Of a stretch of 41,691 nt of DNA, positions 25,358 through 33,877 are shown piece after piece. Numbering within the stretch: the stretch's first letter is position 1; each line of letters begins with the position of its first letter. Both the position numbers and the translations under genes were made by a program. The notes beneath the pieces were generated by a model that was not told the DNA's origin, did not search any database, and worked only from the letters and a program-made list of their open reading frames with translations. The DNA is taken from NCBI GenBank assembly GCA_026388255.1, contig JAPLKC010000134.1:1-41691 (forward strand), in the 5' to 3' direction. This stretch comes from Pseudomonadota bacterium (GTDB lineage Bacteria; Desulfobacterota; Syntrophorhabdia; Syntrophorhabdales; Syntrophorhabdaceae).

Positions 25358-25770
25358 GAATTTCCTCCATTTGATTTAATAATTGGTGGTTCAGCCTTTA
25401 CATTGTTTCTGGAAAGGTGTGCTTCTTCAGGACACAATCCTTTTCGAAAACACTTAGGTTTTGATCCTTTTTTTCGATATCTTTCTAAACACATGCAACA
25501 CATTGCGCTCGGCAAAATGTAGGGGCATAATTTTGTGCATGGGCAAATACCCGTGTTTTCACTCTTTCGAGGACATTTAAAACGGCGCCCATGAGCAATG
25601 GAGATATCTTTCACGGGATTTCTTCGGAACATAATACTGGCCAATACAAAATTGCCTGCCCGTCTTGCTATGGATAAACAAATGGGGACAGCATTGGTTT
25701 GAATCGATTCTTTAATGCAAAGGCAGCAGACACCTTTACATCTGAACCTTACAGCATTCAGTTTTTTCAT
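25354..25770 (-). CDS. 14-cysteine protein with duplicated CCxC motif
   Basis: The 138-residue basic protein has cysteines at 11, 15, 16, 18, 31, 66, 76, 78, 82, 91, 92, 94, 107 and 113. The segments CKGVCCLCIKE and LPSAMCCMCLER look like two copies of a CCxC motif, each followed by another Cys 12-13 residues later, which suggests metal or Fe-S binding by an internal duplication. The tail (about 115-138) is polar and free of Cys. Its first 35 bases overlap the radical-SAM gene and its stop overlaps the ATP-grasp start (ATGA). It may be an electron-transfer or metal-delivery partner, or a substrate protein. No family is recognised. Confidence 0.65.
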   Translation of the reverse strand: MKKLNAVRFRCKGVCCLCIKESIQTNAVPICLSIARRAGNFVLASIMFRRNPVKDISIAHGRRFKCPRKSENTGICPCTKLCPYILPSAMCCMCLERYRKKGSKPKCFRKGLCPEEAHLSRNNVKAEPPIIKSNGGNS

Positions 25771-26854
25771 GAGCCTGCCACATGTATATATTCATGAACA
25801 TATCGTTATAAAAACACGTGCAATTTTTTGATGTTGCAAGCCGTTTTCTTACATAGTTGAATGTATTGCCATTCCATATTTCTTTAAAAGATTGCTTTCT
25901 AAGATTGCCAACATGTTGAAGCTGCTCCACGCAGGGATATACATCACCTGTAGGGGTAATTCTTACGACCCAGTGTCCGGCTAAACATGGTAGATGACAG
26001 AAACGTTTCGGATCCTCTAAATAGTCAGGCATCAAGGCATTATAAAAATTTTTGTCCAGGCCCGTATCGTGGAGAATAGATTTCAGCTTACCGATAGATG
26101 ATACGATCTGTAAACCATCGGTCAGCCGATACAGGTTGTGAGAACCATTGTGAAGAGGCTGTAAGAGAATGCTATCTACAACTTCGTTCCAATAAGAGAC
26201 AAAAAAAGCAATTTCGTCAAGGTTATCTTCATGAAGTAACATTCTGCAGGAAATAGTTGTGCCATCTTTGATTCTTTTTTTTATGATTGATCTAATGCCT
26301 AATTCAGCATGCTGAAAAAGACCTCTTACACCTCGCATTTTATCATGGCTCTCTGGTTTTCCATCCATACTGACTATGATATGATCAGTATGAGCATTTA
26401 TAAGTGCGTCAGACCTTTCAGCCAACAGAGCGCCATTTGTACAGATACTTACGCAAAGACCAAGCTTCTTGATATAGCGAATAATATCAGGAAGATCCTT
26501 GACAAGGAGCGGTTCTCCGCCTGCTATGCATATAAAGCGGGTGCCTGCTTCTGCTAACTCCTTGATGATACGGAATATCTCATCTGTGGTCAGCTCGTCG
26601 TGTAGCTCTTGCTGTGATCTGCCGCAATGCAAGCATCTGGCCTGGCAGCGATACGATAGGTCAATAGCAGCATACTTCGGACCGGTGTTTAAATTCAATC
26701 CACAGTAAGGCGCAATAGATGAGATAGCAGCCCTTGATAACTCGGAAATTCCTTTTATAGTTCCTGTTTTTGCCCTAATGTAACTGAGGGCAGCGGTCCA
26801 TTCATGGCCATTTTGATATTTACGAAGCGGATTGTTCCGGTTGTTTTTGCTCAT
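25736..26854 (-). CDS. Radical SAM/SPASM enzyme
   Basis: The 372-residue protein has the radical-SAM motif CQARCLHC (about 70-77) after AIDLSYR, the GGEPLL strand, and VSMDGKPESHDKMRG typical of the peptide-modifying branch. The C-terminal SPASM region has CHLPCLAGHWVVRITPTGDVYPC, then VGNL, WNG, and a final Cys group (CTCF, ECC), able to hold auxiliary 4Fe-4S clusters. SPASM enzymes usually modify peptides (cross-links, epimers) or activate partners. ATG 26854 overlaps the kinase stop (ATGA) and has AGGAGG 6 bases upstream. No obvious short precursor gene with a recognisable core is adjacent, so the substrate is open. Confidence 0.9.
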   Translation of the reverse strand: MSKNNRNNPLRKYQNGHEWTAALSYIRAKTGTIKGISELSRAAISSIAPYCGLNLNTGPKYAAIDLSYRCQARCLHCGRSQQELHDELTTDEIFRIIKELAEAGTRFICIAGGEPLLVKDLPDIIRYIKKLGLCVSICTNGALLAERSDALINAHTDHIIVSMDGKPESHDKMRGVRGLFQHAELGIRSIIKKRIKDGTTISCRMLLHEDNLDEIAFFVSYWNEVVDSILLQPLHNGSHNLYRLTDGLQIVSSIGKLKSILHDTGLDKNFYNALMPDYLEDPKRFCHLPCLAGHWVVRITPTGDVYPCVEQLQHVGNLRKQSFKEIWNGNTFNYVRKRLATSKNCTCFYNDMFMNIYMWQAHEKTECCKVQM

Positions 26855-27807
26855 ATCGCCTCCTTATACTTGGTGGATTCGGCACAGAGAATCTTCGTAC
26901 CGGAATTGTCGATGTTGGTAACCATGATTTCATGTCCATACTTCCGCCAGGTGTTCACGATGGAAGGTGTGTTTGCCTTAGCGACCACGGCGGCAATGGC
27001 AGGCCCTTTGCCAGAAACCCCGGCACCTAACGCTCCTACCCTGAGGGCTTCAAAGACTGGTTCTGAAGAATAGCCAAAATGGGGGGCATGCAGTAGCCCA
27101 GAGAGTGTCATGGCGGTGAACACATGTCCCGTAGCGGCTATTCTGTAAAGCTTCTCAATAAGGTGTTTATGAACTTTTAAGGCCTCTCTAGATCCGGTAG
27201 GCACCTGCCTTGTCTCTTTAGGCGGCGCTAGGATAATGACATCCAAACCGCTATCGTCTAAATTCTCTCTATGTAGGAGCCTGCGCGACCCGCAATCGGC
27301 AAACACTAGCCCTCCACAAAGGCTGGCAAAACCGTCATCAACACTGCCAAATGTGCTTACACCCGTATCAATCTCTGCGCTCCGAGCAATCGCCATTATA
27401 TGGTTTGTTCCCAAATCCAATCCGAGGGCGTCGGACGTTGCCATCACAGTGGCGTTCGCAAGAGAGGAACTGCTCTTTAAACCCCGCTCGATCGGTAGGT
27501 CGAAATCGATATCGATCTTCGCATCGAAGGAGCGATATGCTGACGTTAGGCCTGTGGTCTTTCTAAAGCACATTTCAACGAGACGTGTCCCCTTGTCTGA
27601 AGAGTAACTGGATGCAATCCTAATCCTCGTATCACCCGATGATATAGGCTTCAGAAGGACTGTCACCGTTTGTCCCAGCCCTATAGCAAATGCCACCCCC
27701 TGTCCTGTTGAGTATGAGTTGATGACGGAACATGCTCCTGGCGCACGTGCCGATCCAATCCTGACACCATCTTCTTTCTGATCTCCTCTGTTTATCCTTA
27801 TTCCCAT
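26851..27807 (-). CDS. GHMP kinase, archaeal-type shikimate kinase family
   Basis: The 318-residue protein has the GHMP signatures: N-terminal RAPGACSVINSYSTGQGVAF, the ATP loop ERGLKSSSSLANATV (about 110-122) and a C-terminal GVSGKGPAIAAVV. The SVINSYSTGQGVAFAIGL and GLKSSSSLANA segments match archaeal shikimate kinase rather than homoserine or mevalonate kinases. Bacteria normally use the unrelated P-loop AroK, and no other shikimate gene is near, so this copy probably phosphorylates a different, pathway-specific alcohol. GGAGGAGG precedes ATG 27807. It is the first gene of a five-gene coupled operon with radical-SAM and ATP-grasp enzymes. Confidence 0.8.
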   Translation of the reverse strand: MGIRINRGDQKEDGVRIGSARAPGACSVINSYSTGQGVAFAIGLGQTVTVLLKPISSGDTRIRIASSYSSDKGTRLVEMCFRKTTGLTSAYRSFDAKIDIDFDLPIERGLKSSSSLANATVMATSDALGLDLGTNHIMAIARSAEIDTGVSTFGSVDDGFASLCGGLVFADCGSRRLLHRENLDDSGLDVIILAPPKETRQVPTGSREALKVHKHLIEKLYRIAATGHVFTAMTLSGLLHAPHFGYSSEPVFEALRVGALGAGVSGKGPAIAAVVAKANTPSIVNTWRKYGHEIMVTNIDNSGTKILCAESTKYKEAI

Positions 27808-27882
27808 CGAATCACCTCCTCCATAAACTTGCTCAAATTCGATAACACATCACATGCCAATAGAACGATCTGTTTACCACAT

Positions 27883-27942
27883 AAACAAAGGCCCGGGGTT
27901 AGAGATAAAAGCAACCTACTCTCTTCCCCCGGGCCTTTGTTT
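27883..27942. terminator. 16-bp perfect dyad, terminator-like
   Basis: AAACAAAGGCCCGGGG (27883-27898) pairs exactly with CCCCGGGCCTTTGTTT (27927-27942) around a 28-base loop. It lies just after the 73-residue minus-strand gene and 76 bases before the kinase start. It can end transcription from the former, but the long loop and lack of a following T run also allow an attenuator or protein-binding role for the downstream operon. Confidence 0.6.
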
Positions 27943-27977
27943 CCTGTTCCCCGGAACCTCAAGCTATGAATTAAGAT

Positions 27978-28199
27978 CTACTCAGTCATTTTTCGGACAG
28001 TCTTTACTGAGTTCGTTCTGTATTTTAGCCCAAACTTATTTTCGACAGCAGATAGTGTGACCTCGCCGTGGCCAAAAAGTCGCAACCATTGTACAATATC
28101 CGCAAATAGAAGATACGTGCGTGCCTCCGCATCTGCACCTACCTCGGACCTCAGTCTTTCCATTTCTTGTTCTAATATCTCCTTTTCCTTCGCCTTCAT
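27978..28199 (-). CDS. Small unknown helical protein (73 residues)
   Basis: The start is set at ATG 28199 because AAAGGAG lies 6 bases upstream; a longer frame from a GTG would enclose that site. The first 30 residues are a strongly charged helix (KAKEKEILEQEMERLRSEV), followed by an aromatic helix and VTLSAVENKFGLKYRT, which could be half of a helix-turn-helix. The layout suggests a small regulator or binding protein. It is followed by the dyad at 27,883-27,942. The family is not recognised. Confidence 0.55.
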   Translation of the reverse strand: MKAKEKEILEQEMERLRSEVGADAEARTYLLFADIVQWLRLFGHGEVTLSAVENKFGLKYRTNSVKTVRKMTE

Positions 28200-28504
28200 A
28201 TTTGCTCCTTTAGAAGACACCGCGATTACTTGAACGCCCTTGCATAGTCACGCAACCACAACAATATCTTTTCCTTTCATGCTTTGTCATTCCCGGATCC
28301 TTCACTGAAATCATCGGAAAGTAACCTCTATGCCACTTTTAAAGCGTATCATCAAGAAAACGGTGGGTCACTAACATTGTCCTAACAACAAAAATCTATC
28401 ATTTGTCACCTAAGGAGCAATTCAAAAGAGGTCGGTTTGATGTTGCAGAAGATCAACAAAAGAGGTTTGAGCTACACATATACCACAAACAACAGATATA
28501 AAAT
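28200..28504. other. 305-base gap after the signalling operon
   Basis: No convincing gene, hairpin or repeat was seen. A plus-strand frame at 28,437-28,622 runs against the 3' end of the receiver gene and looks accidental. The promoter of the 73-residue gene should lie here. Confidence 0.4.
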
Positions 28505-29485
28505 TCAAATGCGGCGGCTCCAGAAGCCAGATCTGAGAAACATTTGTTTGGTATCCTCCTGTCGATTGGACAAGCACACAGTGTCAGTAGATAAGTCAAA
28601 TACTTCAGGTACACGTAAGTGAAGGTGTATCTCGCTTACACCGTCTATTATTTTTTTTCCCGGGTCCCTCGAAGGATGCTGGTGAATGAGCATTGCATGA
28701 TTTGTTTTCTCCGTAAAAAGCCGATTCAGATCACGGCAACTCTGAACATTATCCTGATCGGTGCTTATTACTTCACAGGACCAGTCCGTCTTACCTCTTG
28801 GTTTATCCGGGTCGAGAGCCCACTGAATGAGACGGTATGAATGTCTGGGCCGCCGGACATATTCCTCAGGAGAAGGGTCTGGTTCACCAGCCCTCGTAAA
28901 GGCAAAACTCATCTCTGTTCCATCATCTGAAGGAATTAAGACATGCATTATAAGATCAACAGCGCTCCACACGGATTTCAAAGTCTTCTTGATGGAATCT
29001 GTGTAACCCTTACGGAGCGAATTCTTACTGAGCGTGTAAGAATTTGAGTAAATTGGGGATGCGTTTATCTCAGACAGGAAATCCTGTGCATCGGGCAGAT
29101 CGTGATCATCAGCACGTAGTTCCGAGAATATTAGAATAGGTACCCCTGGCAAAGTGGCAGGTTGTCCCTCCAAACGGTAGCCTTGAAGCCCGGAGCGGAT
29201 AGCTTCATATATGTGAACTCCCTGGTCGCGTTGTCCTTTAAAAACTAAATCAAGCACAATCAAGTCGTATCGATTCCTGCAAAACAATTCCAGCCCTCTT
29301 GGTTGAAGTGCCCGCGCATTCCAGGTCTGTGCAAAATCTAGCCTACAATTTCTAGCGATTTCATCCGATAGCTCTTTAAACATTGCTTCCAACGCCGACC
29401 TATCACTCGGGCTCAGGTCGTCATCCAAGATAAGCACATTTATTGTTTGGTCAGTTTGCTTCATGGTGAAGTCCATTCCTTTCAT
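28505..29485 (-). CDS. Receiver-domain protein with unknown C-terminal domain
   Basis: The N-terminal 150 residues form a response-regulator receiver: INVLILDDD (acidic pair), YDLIVLDLVFKG (phospho-acceptor Asp) and VPILIFSEL (switch Ser). A long insertion separates the strands. The C-terminal half (about 170-326) contains AMLIHQHPSRDPGKK and a histidine-containing strand SEIHLHLRVPEVF; I do not recognise it and it is not a normal DNA-binding output domain. Its start overlaps the preceding gene by 35 bases (ATG 29464 is an alternative start). It is probably the last gene of the ABC-GHKL-serine dehydratase operon and may be phosphorylated by the GHKL protein. Confidence 0.75.
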   Translation of the reverse strand: MKGMDFTMKQTDQTINVLILDDDLSPSDRSALEAMFKELSDEIARNCRLDFAQTWNARALQPRGLELFCRNRYDLIVLDLVFKGQRDQGVHIYEAIRSGLQGYRLEGQPATLPGVPILIFSELRADDHDLPDAQDFLSEINASPIYSNSYTLSKNSLRKGYTDSIKKTLKSVWSAVDLIMHVLIPSDDGTEMSFAFTRAGEPDPSPEEYVRRPRHSYRLIQWALDPDKPRGKTDWSCEVISTDQDNVQSCRDLNRLFTEKTNHAMLIHQHPSRDPGKKIIDGVSEIHLHLRVPEVFDLSTDTVCLSNRQEDTKQMFLRSGFWSRRI

Positions 29486-30215
29486 TCAGGTAAACTCTCG
29501 TTGACAACAATTCTTCGATCACCCCAAGAACGTCTTTTAATTTAGAGGGCCACTTATCTTCCAGCAACTCGTCAACCTTCCTGATAAGCTCTATCGAAGC
29601 ATAGTCCCCTAAAATGAATCTGATTTGTCGGAGTCCTTCCATATATTTATCGATATCATCCGGAGATGACCGATATCTCGAAAACCCGTGAAACACTCTC
29701 AAGATTAACTCTGACGGCTGACAGTAATGGCGAATTTGCATCTCCGCCCTCTCATGGGTAGATTCCGGCACAACAAGAGTCGGCCAATCTGGCGGCATTT
29801 TTCTCTCAATCCGACAAAGAATCTCCGGCACATGACCGAACTTAATAATACTTGATTCGAGCCACCAGTAACTCCACGGACCCTGAGTACTTACATCATC
29901 GCTGAAAAGATCTAGAACATCGGGACGTGGTACACCATAAAAACATATAGGGCTAAGAATTTGAGCTTGTTTCCGGATTGAAAAAAGGGCGTGGCTGACC
30001 AACTGTTCACTGCTTATGCGCCATGCAACGAGAACCGGATCCGGTCTTGCACCAGGTTTTGTTTCACGTATTTCTTTCCATGATGACTCTGTATATACGT
30101 GATAAGCCTTATCATCACTAAGAAACAAGATTGCCAGAGTGCTTGCCAGTTCCCAGTCTCCCTTTTCTGATACCACAGCCACAAACTTGCCTGTCGCAAA
30201 CTTGCGCATTGTCAT
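29451..30215 (-). CDS. Unknown 254-residue protein, receiver-like N-terminus
   Basis: The N-terminal 110 residues alternate strands and helices (KFVAVVSEKGD, DPVLVAWRISSE, SPICFYGVPRPD) like a degenerate receiver fold, but the acidic pocket and Lys are not clear, so it would be a pseudo-receiver at most. The rest (about 160-254) is helical, ending in a Lys/Glu/Leu-rich segment. The start overlaps the stop of the serine dehydratase fusion (ATGA), so it is made in step with it and probably acts as a partner. No named family is recognised. Confidence 0.65.
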   Translation of the reverse strand: MTMRKFATGKFVAVVSEKGDWELASTLAILFLSDDKAYHVYTESSWKEIRETKPGARPDPVLVAWRISSEQLVSHALFSIRKQAQILSPICFYGVPRPDVLDLFSDDVSTQGPWSYWWLESSIIKFGHVPEILCRIERKMPPDWPTLVVPESTHERAEMQIRHYCQPSELILRVFHGFSRYRSSPDDIDKYMEGLRQIRFILGDYASIELIRKVDELLEDKWPSKLKDVLGVIEELLSTRVYLNERNGLHHEAN

Positions 30216-33200
30216 TTAGGGCACTCCGACTCAGTTCCTTGAAGGTTGCAGGAACTGCACTTACTTCTACCCGAAATCGTTCGTGCCAGACCTCCTAACG
30301 ATGTTTCTCTGAACTTCTCCGGCATGGCTTCACCGGCCTCTCGAAGAACCCATAGCACTTCATCGGGGAGGATGTCCGACTTCACGCCTTTATATGCAGC
30401 CACACCTGCGATGAGTGCCTCTGCAGCCTTCATGCCAGAACGTTTAATACATGGTGTCTCTACCTTGCCTCCAACTGGATCGCAGATAAGACCTATGGAA
30501 TTCTTAAGCGCGAGAGCCACTGCATTCATAACCTGTTCTTGATTATTGCCATCCCCCAAATAATCGCAGACGGCAGCAGCAGCCATTGCCGCCCCAACTC
30601 CTGTTTCCGCTTGACAGCCTAATAAGGCTCCCGCTGTCGGCACCACGTTGTTGATAATCAGCCCAACCATTCCCGATACAAGCAGCGCGCCCTCGAGCTT
30701 TTCAACCATTCTCCCGTCCAATTTCTCGAGCTTGTCCATCAGGCTATGTGGCTCGAGCTTCAGCTTATACTCCTCATCTGGGTCCTCAAGCAATTCAATA
30801 AGGCTTGCTATGATCTTATCGTTAAGAGCCAGAGCAAAGAGGGCTCCTGGAAGTATTCCGCATGCTCCAGCGGTAGGGGCGGCAATGATTCGTCCCATTC
30901 TGGCATTTTGTTCCTGGACCGCGAGCGAGAAGGCATAAGCTCGCCAAGCTAACCCAAGAGACTCATTCTGTGTTTCGAGAGGAATAGCCGCATCGTCATA
31001 GAGCTTCTGCGCCAAGTTCTTGCTATACCCTGAGTGGGCCGTCTGTCCTGGATCCAATTTCAGACCTTCCAAGATTGAGAGCAACATAACCCCAAGAACA
31101 CCACGTAAGCTCAACAACATCTCCACACCATCGGTGGATAACGTCTCACTTTCCTTCGGTTTTTGAATGGACTCCTTGTTACGTCCAGACAAACTCATCT
31201 CGTATTTTTTAGCTTTCTGCTTAATTGTTCCTTTGTTCCTAAGTGCTAAGCCCTCAAGCGTTGTGACTAATTCCGGAATAACAGAATCTTTCATGCTTTC
31301 CATGGTAGCTCCTACGCTGAAAAGCGGGCTCTCATTCTGATCTCTCATTTCTGTTATGTCCAGTTCTGTAGAACCCTCTTTGGAATAGATGAAGATTTCC
31401 TTACACCCGGAGAACTGTTTCCTATTCTCATTTAGCATATCCTCAGAAAACTGTTGGGAAAATTTTGTGCCATTGGCATTCATCTCCATTCCGCTTATCT
31501 GAACATTTCCTCCGCCCCAAGAGCGGCAAGCGAGGCGCCCAAGTTCCTGCCCCTGCTCGCCTTTTAAACGGAATTGAATTGTGTTAGGGTGTAGTTCGGA
31601 AGGGCGGTTTTCACCCCAAAGTAGTCGAATCTCTTTTACCCCGATTGAGTTATCCTCCGGCCATGTTCCTATTTCAATTTCGCGTATTTGGGATTCTGGA
31701 GACTTTATCGGGAAGAACGCGAGCCGCCCATTTGGAAGATCCTTGCTCGATGGCAACTTGCCTAGTAGTCCGGTTAGAACAGCGTGATCCGATCCATGGC
31801 CCCTCCCTGTCGTCCGGAAAGATCCAAGCATCTCGATGTCAAGAGACAGGTTGCTTCCTGCCAGCCCATTCTTTCCAATTCCCTGAATCCAGTTCCTACA
31901 CAATCTCCCTATCCGGCAAGCGCCCGCTGTATGAGAACTCGATGGTCCTACCATATCTGGTCCGACAATATCAAATATGCTCAGAGGTGAAAAATCTGAA
32001 ACCACCATGAAATGCAAGTCGTCGGAGAATCCCATCAAGGCCTGACCCATCTCCCTCCCGGTCATTCCGTCAGTTGAGATTTCGAAAACAAAAGCAGAAA
32101 TGTTATTCGAAGGACTCATTCTATCGCGTTCCTTATATTGACATTCAACCCTGAGTTTTCTATTCAGGGACCTCATAAAAACAGCGCACAATCTCTGTTT
32201 CAACTTATCTGCGTAAAAGTAAATATCTTGCTCTTGTGCCTCGGCTGGCGTTCTCATTGCTATCGCTACACGATAAATGTTGTCGTCAAATGCAAGTGGG
32301 GCGAAGACGAACCGTCGGTTCTTCTGAAGAACCTGCAGGGCGAGGACTGCTACATTGCACGGTTCGTCTTTGATACGACCCTTCGAAGCTTTGCATAACG
32401 CTTCAGCAAGTTTCTTTGCTATGGTCAATGCACCCTGGATATCTTTCGGCCCCAAAAATTCTCCTATGTATGCAGCCAGCGTTATTTCTTGGACAGATTG
32501 TACGCCCGCAAAATTAGCACACCAATCATCGAAGTCGGGATCCGAGACCCATTGTGCCAGGAATTCAAGATCTGCATATTGAGCATCGTCAACGAGGATG
32601 GCACGGCCAAGTTCAACAGTGCTTTCCAAAGTCAGGTCGTGTTTGATTCTAGGGATCTTGATCTCATCTACGTTCCAGTGTTTATAGAGGACCTTTCTGA
32701 TTGTGGATTGCCACTCTTTGGGTACAACTGAATCCGCCTTAGATTCTTGCCTTTGATTCAAATCTCCGTATTGTTGCATAAGGTAGGCGTCCGGTCTCTT
32801 GCAAAGATAGCTTACGGCACCCACGTCTCTGAAGTCATTGATTATATTTACAAATCCCCATCGAGAGGCAACAATAACAGGCGTTCCGGGAAGAAGTTGC
32901 CTCAAAGCTTCCAAGTACTCACGAGTGACATTACCATATCCTTGCCATCCAAAGTCAATGTCAAGTATTACTAAGTGTGTCGGCCCTTCTCCGGCAGATT
33001 CTTTGATTTTATCTTTTGCTCTATCAAGAAGCACTCTAGGCGATGTTATCTCTATAAATTCGTTATCCACTCTGGGAAGGCCTGTCAAGAAAGCAAATGA
33101 CCAGGGTTCCAAGGCGGCCATTCGATCAAACCAGGGGAATAGTAGCGGATAGAAATCGTCAATCACCAATATACGGAAAAGGTTTCTACTTTTACTCCCT

Positions 33201-33865
33201 AGATGAGGAAACAATTGAAGTTCATCACAAGCAATATGGAACTCTTTAATCACATAGTTTGCCAATGCTAAGATTTCCTTCCGGTCTTGATCGACGCTTC
33301 GGAACTCATCTGCAAGATCAGGAGATACAGGGTTTGACATTGGCCCTATGTAGTTTTTGATCTTTCCAACTTTGACTCCGCAGATATTTTTTGTGTCATC
33401 CATCATGGCATCCCGCAAGTGATCCCTGAAGTCCCTTAGCTTGTCGGCGCCATCTTTACTCTCTTGCGAAAATTCTTGAAAACCGTCTTGTAGAGATTCT
33501 ATCAGTTCAAAGAGACGTAAAGGACCGGCCAAGGAGCGGCCACCTTCATAATTTGTGCTTTCCTGATGCAGTTGGTCAACCTTATTTCTTACCAGATCAA
33601 AGAAATAGGGAATTAGGTCCCTAAATGGTGCTTTCATAACAGTTGTAGCTGCACCTGTTGGGGTTGAATCTTTATCTGCCACTTTCTTAAGAGTTTCCCA
33701 TATATCGAACTTAGGATTTACACTTACTATCTCCTCAATCGAGATATACTTAGAATTTTGCAAACAGCGCTGCTTTATGAATGCACCGATAGCCGAAGCA
33801 TTCGGTACTAATCTACGAGCAACTTCAATTTCCCCAACCCCCAGATATTTATCATATGTTTTCAT
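30212..33865 (-). CDS. Receiver domain fused to Fe-S L-serine dehydratase
   Basis: This 1217-residue fusion has four parts. Residues 1-225 are helical and unknown. A receiver domain (about 230-390) shows FRILVIDDFYP, phospho-acceptor Asp in LVILDIDFGW and Lys in YLCKRPDAY. A linker of about 240 residues follows. The L-serine dehydratase beta domain starts near 635 with DIVGPDMVGPSSSHTAGACR, and the alpha domain runs from about 930 to 1200 with NARMGRIIAAPTAGACGILP. The three cluster cysteines are all present: GCQAETG (about 1083), LICDPVGG (about 1125) and TPCIKRSG (about 1137). The enzyme converts L-serine to pyruvate and ammonia with an oxygen-labile [4Fe-4S] cluster. A normal serine dehydratase is about 450 residues. 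The receiver should allow phosphorylation by the GHKL protein encoded 12 bases upstream. Confidence 0.9.
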   Translation of the reverse strand: MKTYDKYLGVGEIEVARRLVPNASAIGAFIKQRCLQNSKYISIEEIVSVNPKFDIWETLKKVADKDSTPTGAATTVMKAPFRDLIPYFFDLVRNKVDQLHQESTNYEGGRSLAGPLRLFELIESLQDGFQEFSQESKDGADKLRDFRDHLRDAMMDDTKNICGVKVGKIKNYIGPMSNPVSPDLADEFRSVDQDRKEILALANYVIKEFHIACDELQLFPHLGSKSRNLFRILVIDDFYPLLFPWFDRMAALEPWSFAFLTGLPRVDNEFIEITSPRVLLDRAKDKIKESAGEGPTHLVILDIDFGWQGYGNVTREYLEALRQLLPGTPVIVASRWGFVNIINDFRDVGAVSYLCKRPDAYLMQQYGDLNQRQESKADSVVPKEWQSTIRKVLYKHWNVDEIKIPRIKHDLTLESTVELGRAILVDDAQYADLEFLAQWVSDPDFDDWCANFAGVQSVQEITLAAYIGEFLGPKDIQGALTIAKKLAEALCKASKGRIKDEPCNVAVLALQVLQKNRRFVFAPLAFDDNIYRVAIAMRTPAEAQEQDIYFYADKLKQRLCAVFMRSLNRKLRVECQYKERDRMSPSNNISAFVFEISTDGMTGREMGQALMGFSDDLHFMVVSDFSPLSIFDIVGPDMVGPSSSHTAGACRIGRLCRNWIQGIGKNGLAGSNLSLDIEMLGSFRTTGRGHGSDHAVLTGLLGKLPSSKDLPNGRLAFFPIKSPESQIREIEIGTWPEDNSIGVKEIRLLWGENRPSELHPNTIQFRLKGEQGQELGRLACRSWGGGNVQISGMEMNANGTKFSQQFSEDMLNENRKQFSGCKEIFIYSKEGSTELDITEMRDQNESPLFSVGATMESMKDSVIPELVTTLEGLALRNKGTIKQKAKKYEMSLSGRNKESIQKPKESETLSTDGVEMLLSLRGVLGVMLLSILEGLKLDPGQTAHSGYSKNLAQKLYDDAAIPLETQNESLGLAWRAYAFSLAVQEQNARMGRIIAAPTAGACGILPGALFALALNDKIIASLIELLEDPDEEYKLKLEPHSLMDKLEKLDGRMVEKLEGALLVSGMVGLIINNVVPTAGALLGCQAETGVGAAMAAAAVCDYLGDGNNQEQVMNAVALALKNSIGLICDPVGGKVETPCIKRSGMKAAEALIAGVAAYKGVKSDILPDEVLWVLREAGEAMPEKFRETSLGGLARTISGRSKCSSCNLQGTESECPK

Positions 33866-33877
33866 TATAATGACCCC

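Noticed and set aside
28437-28622. 61-residue plus-strand frame
   Set aside because: It overlaps the end of the receiver gene, with no ribosome site and unlikely composition.
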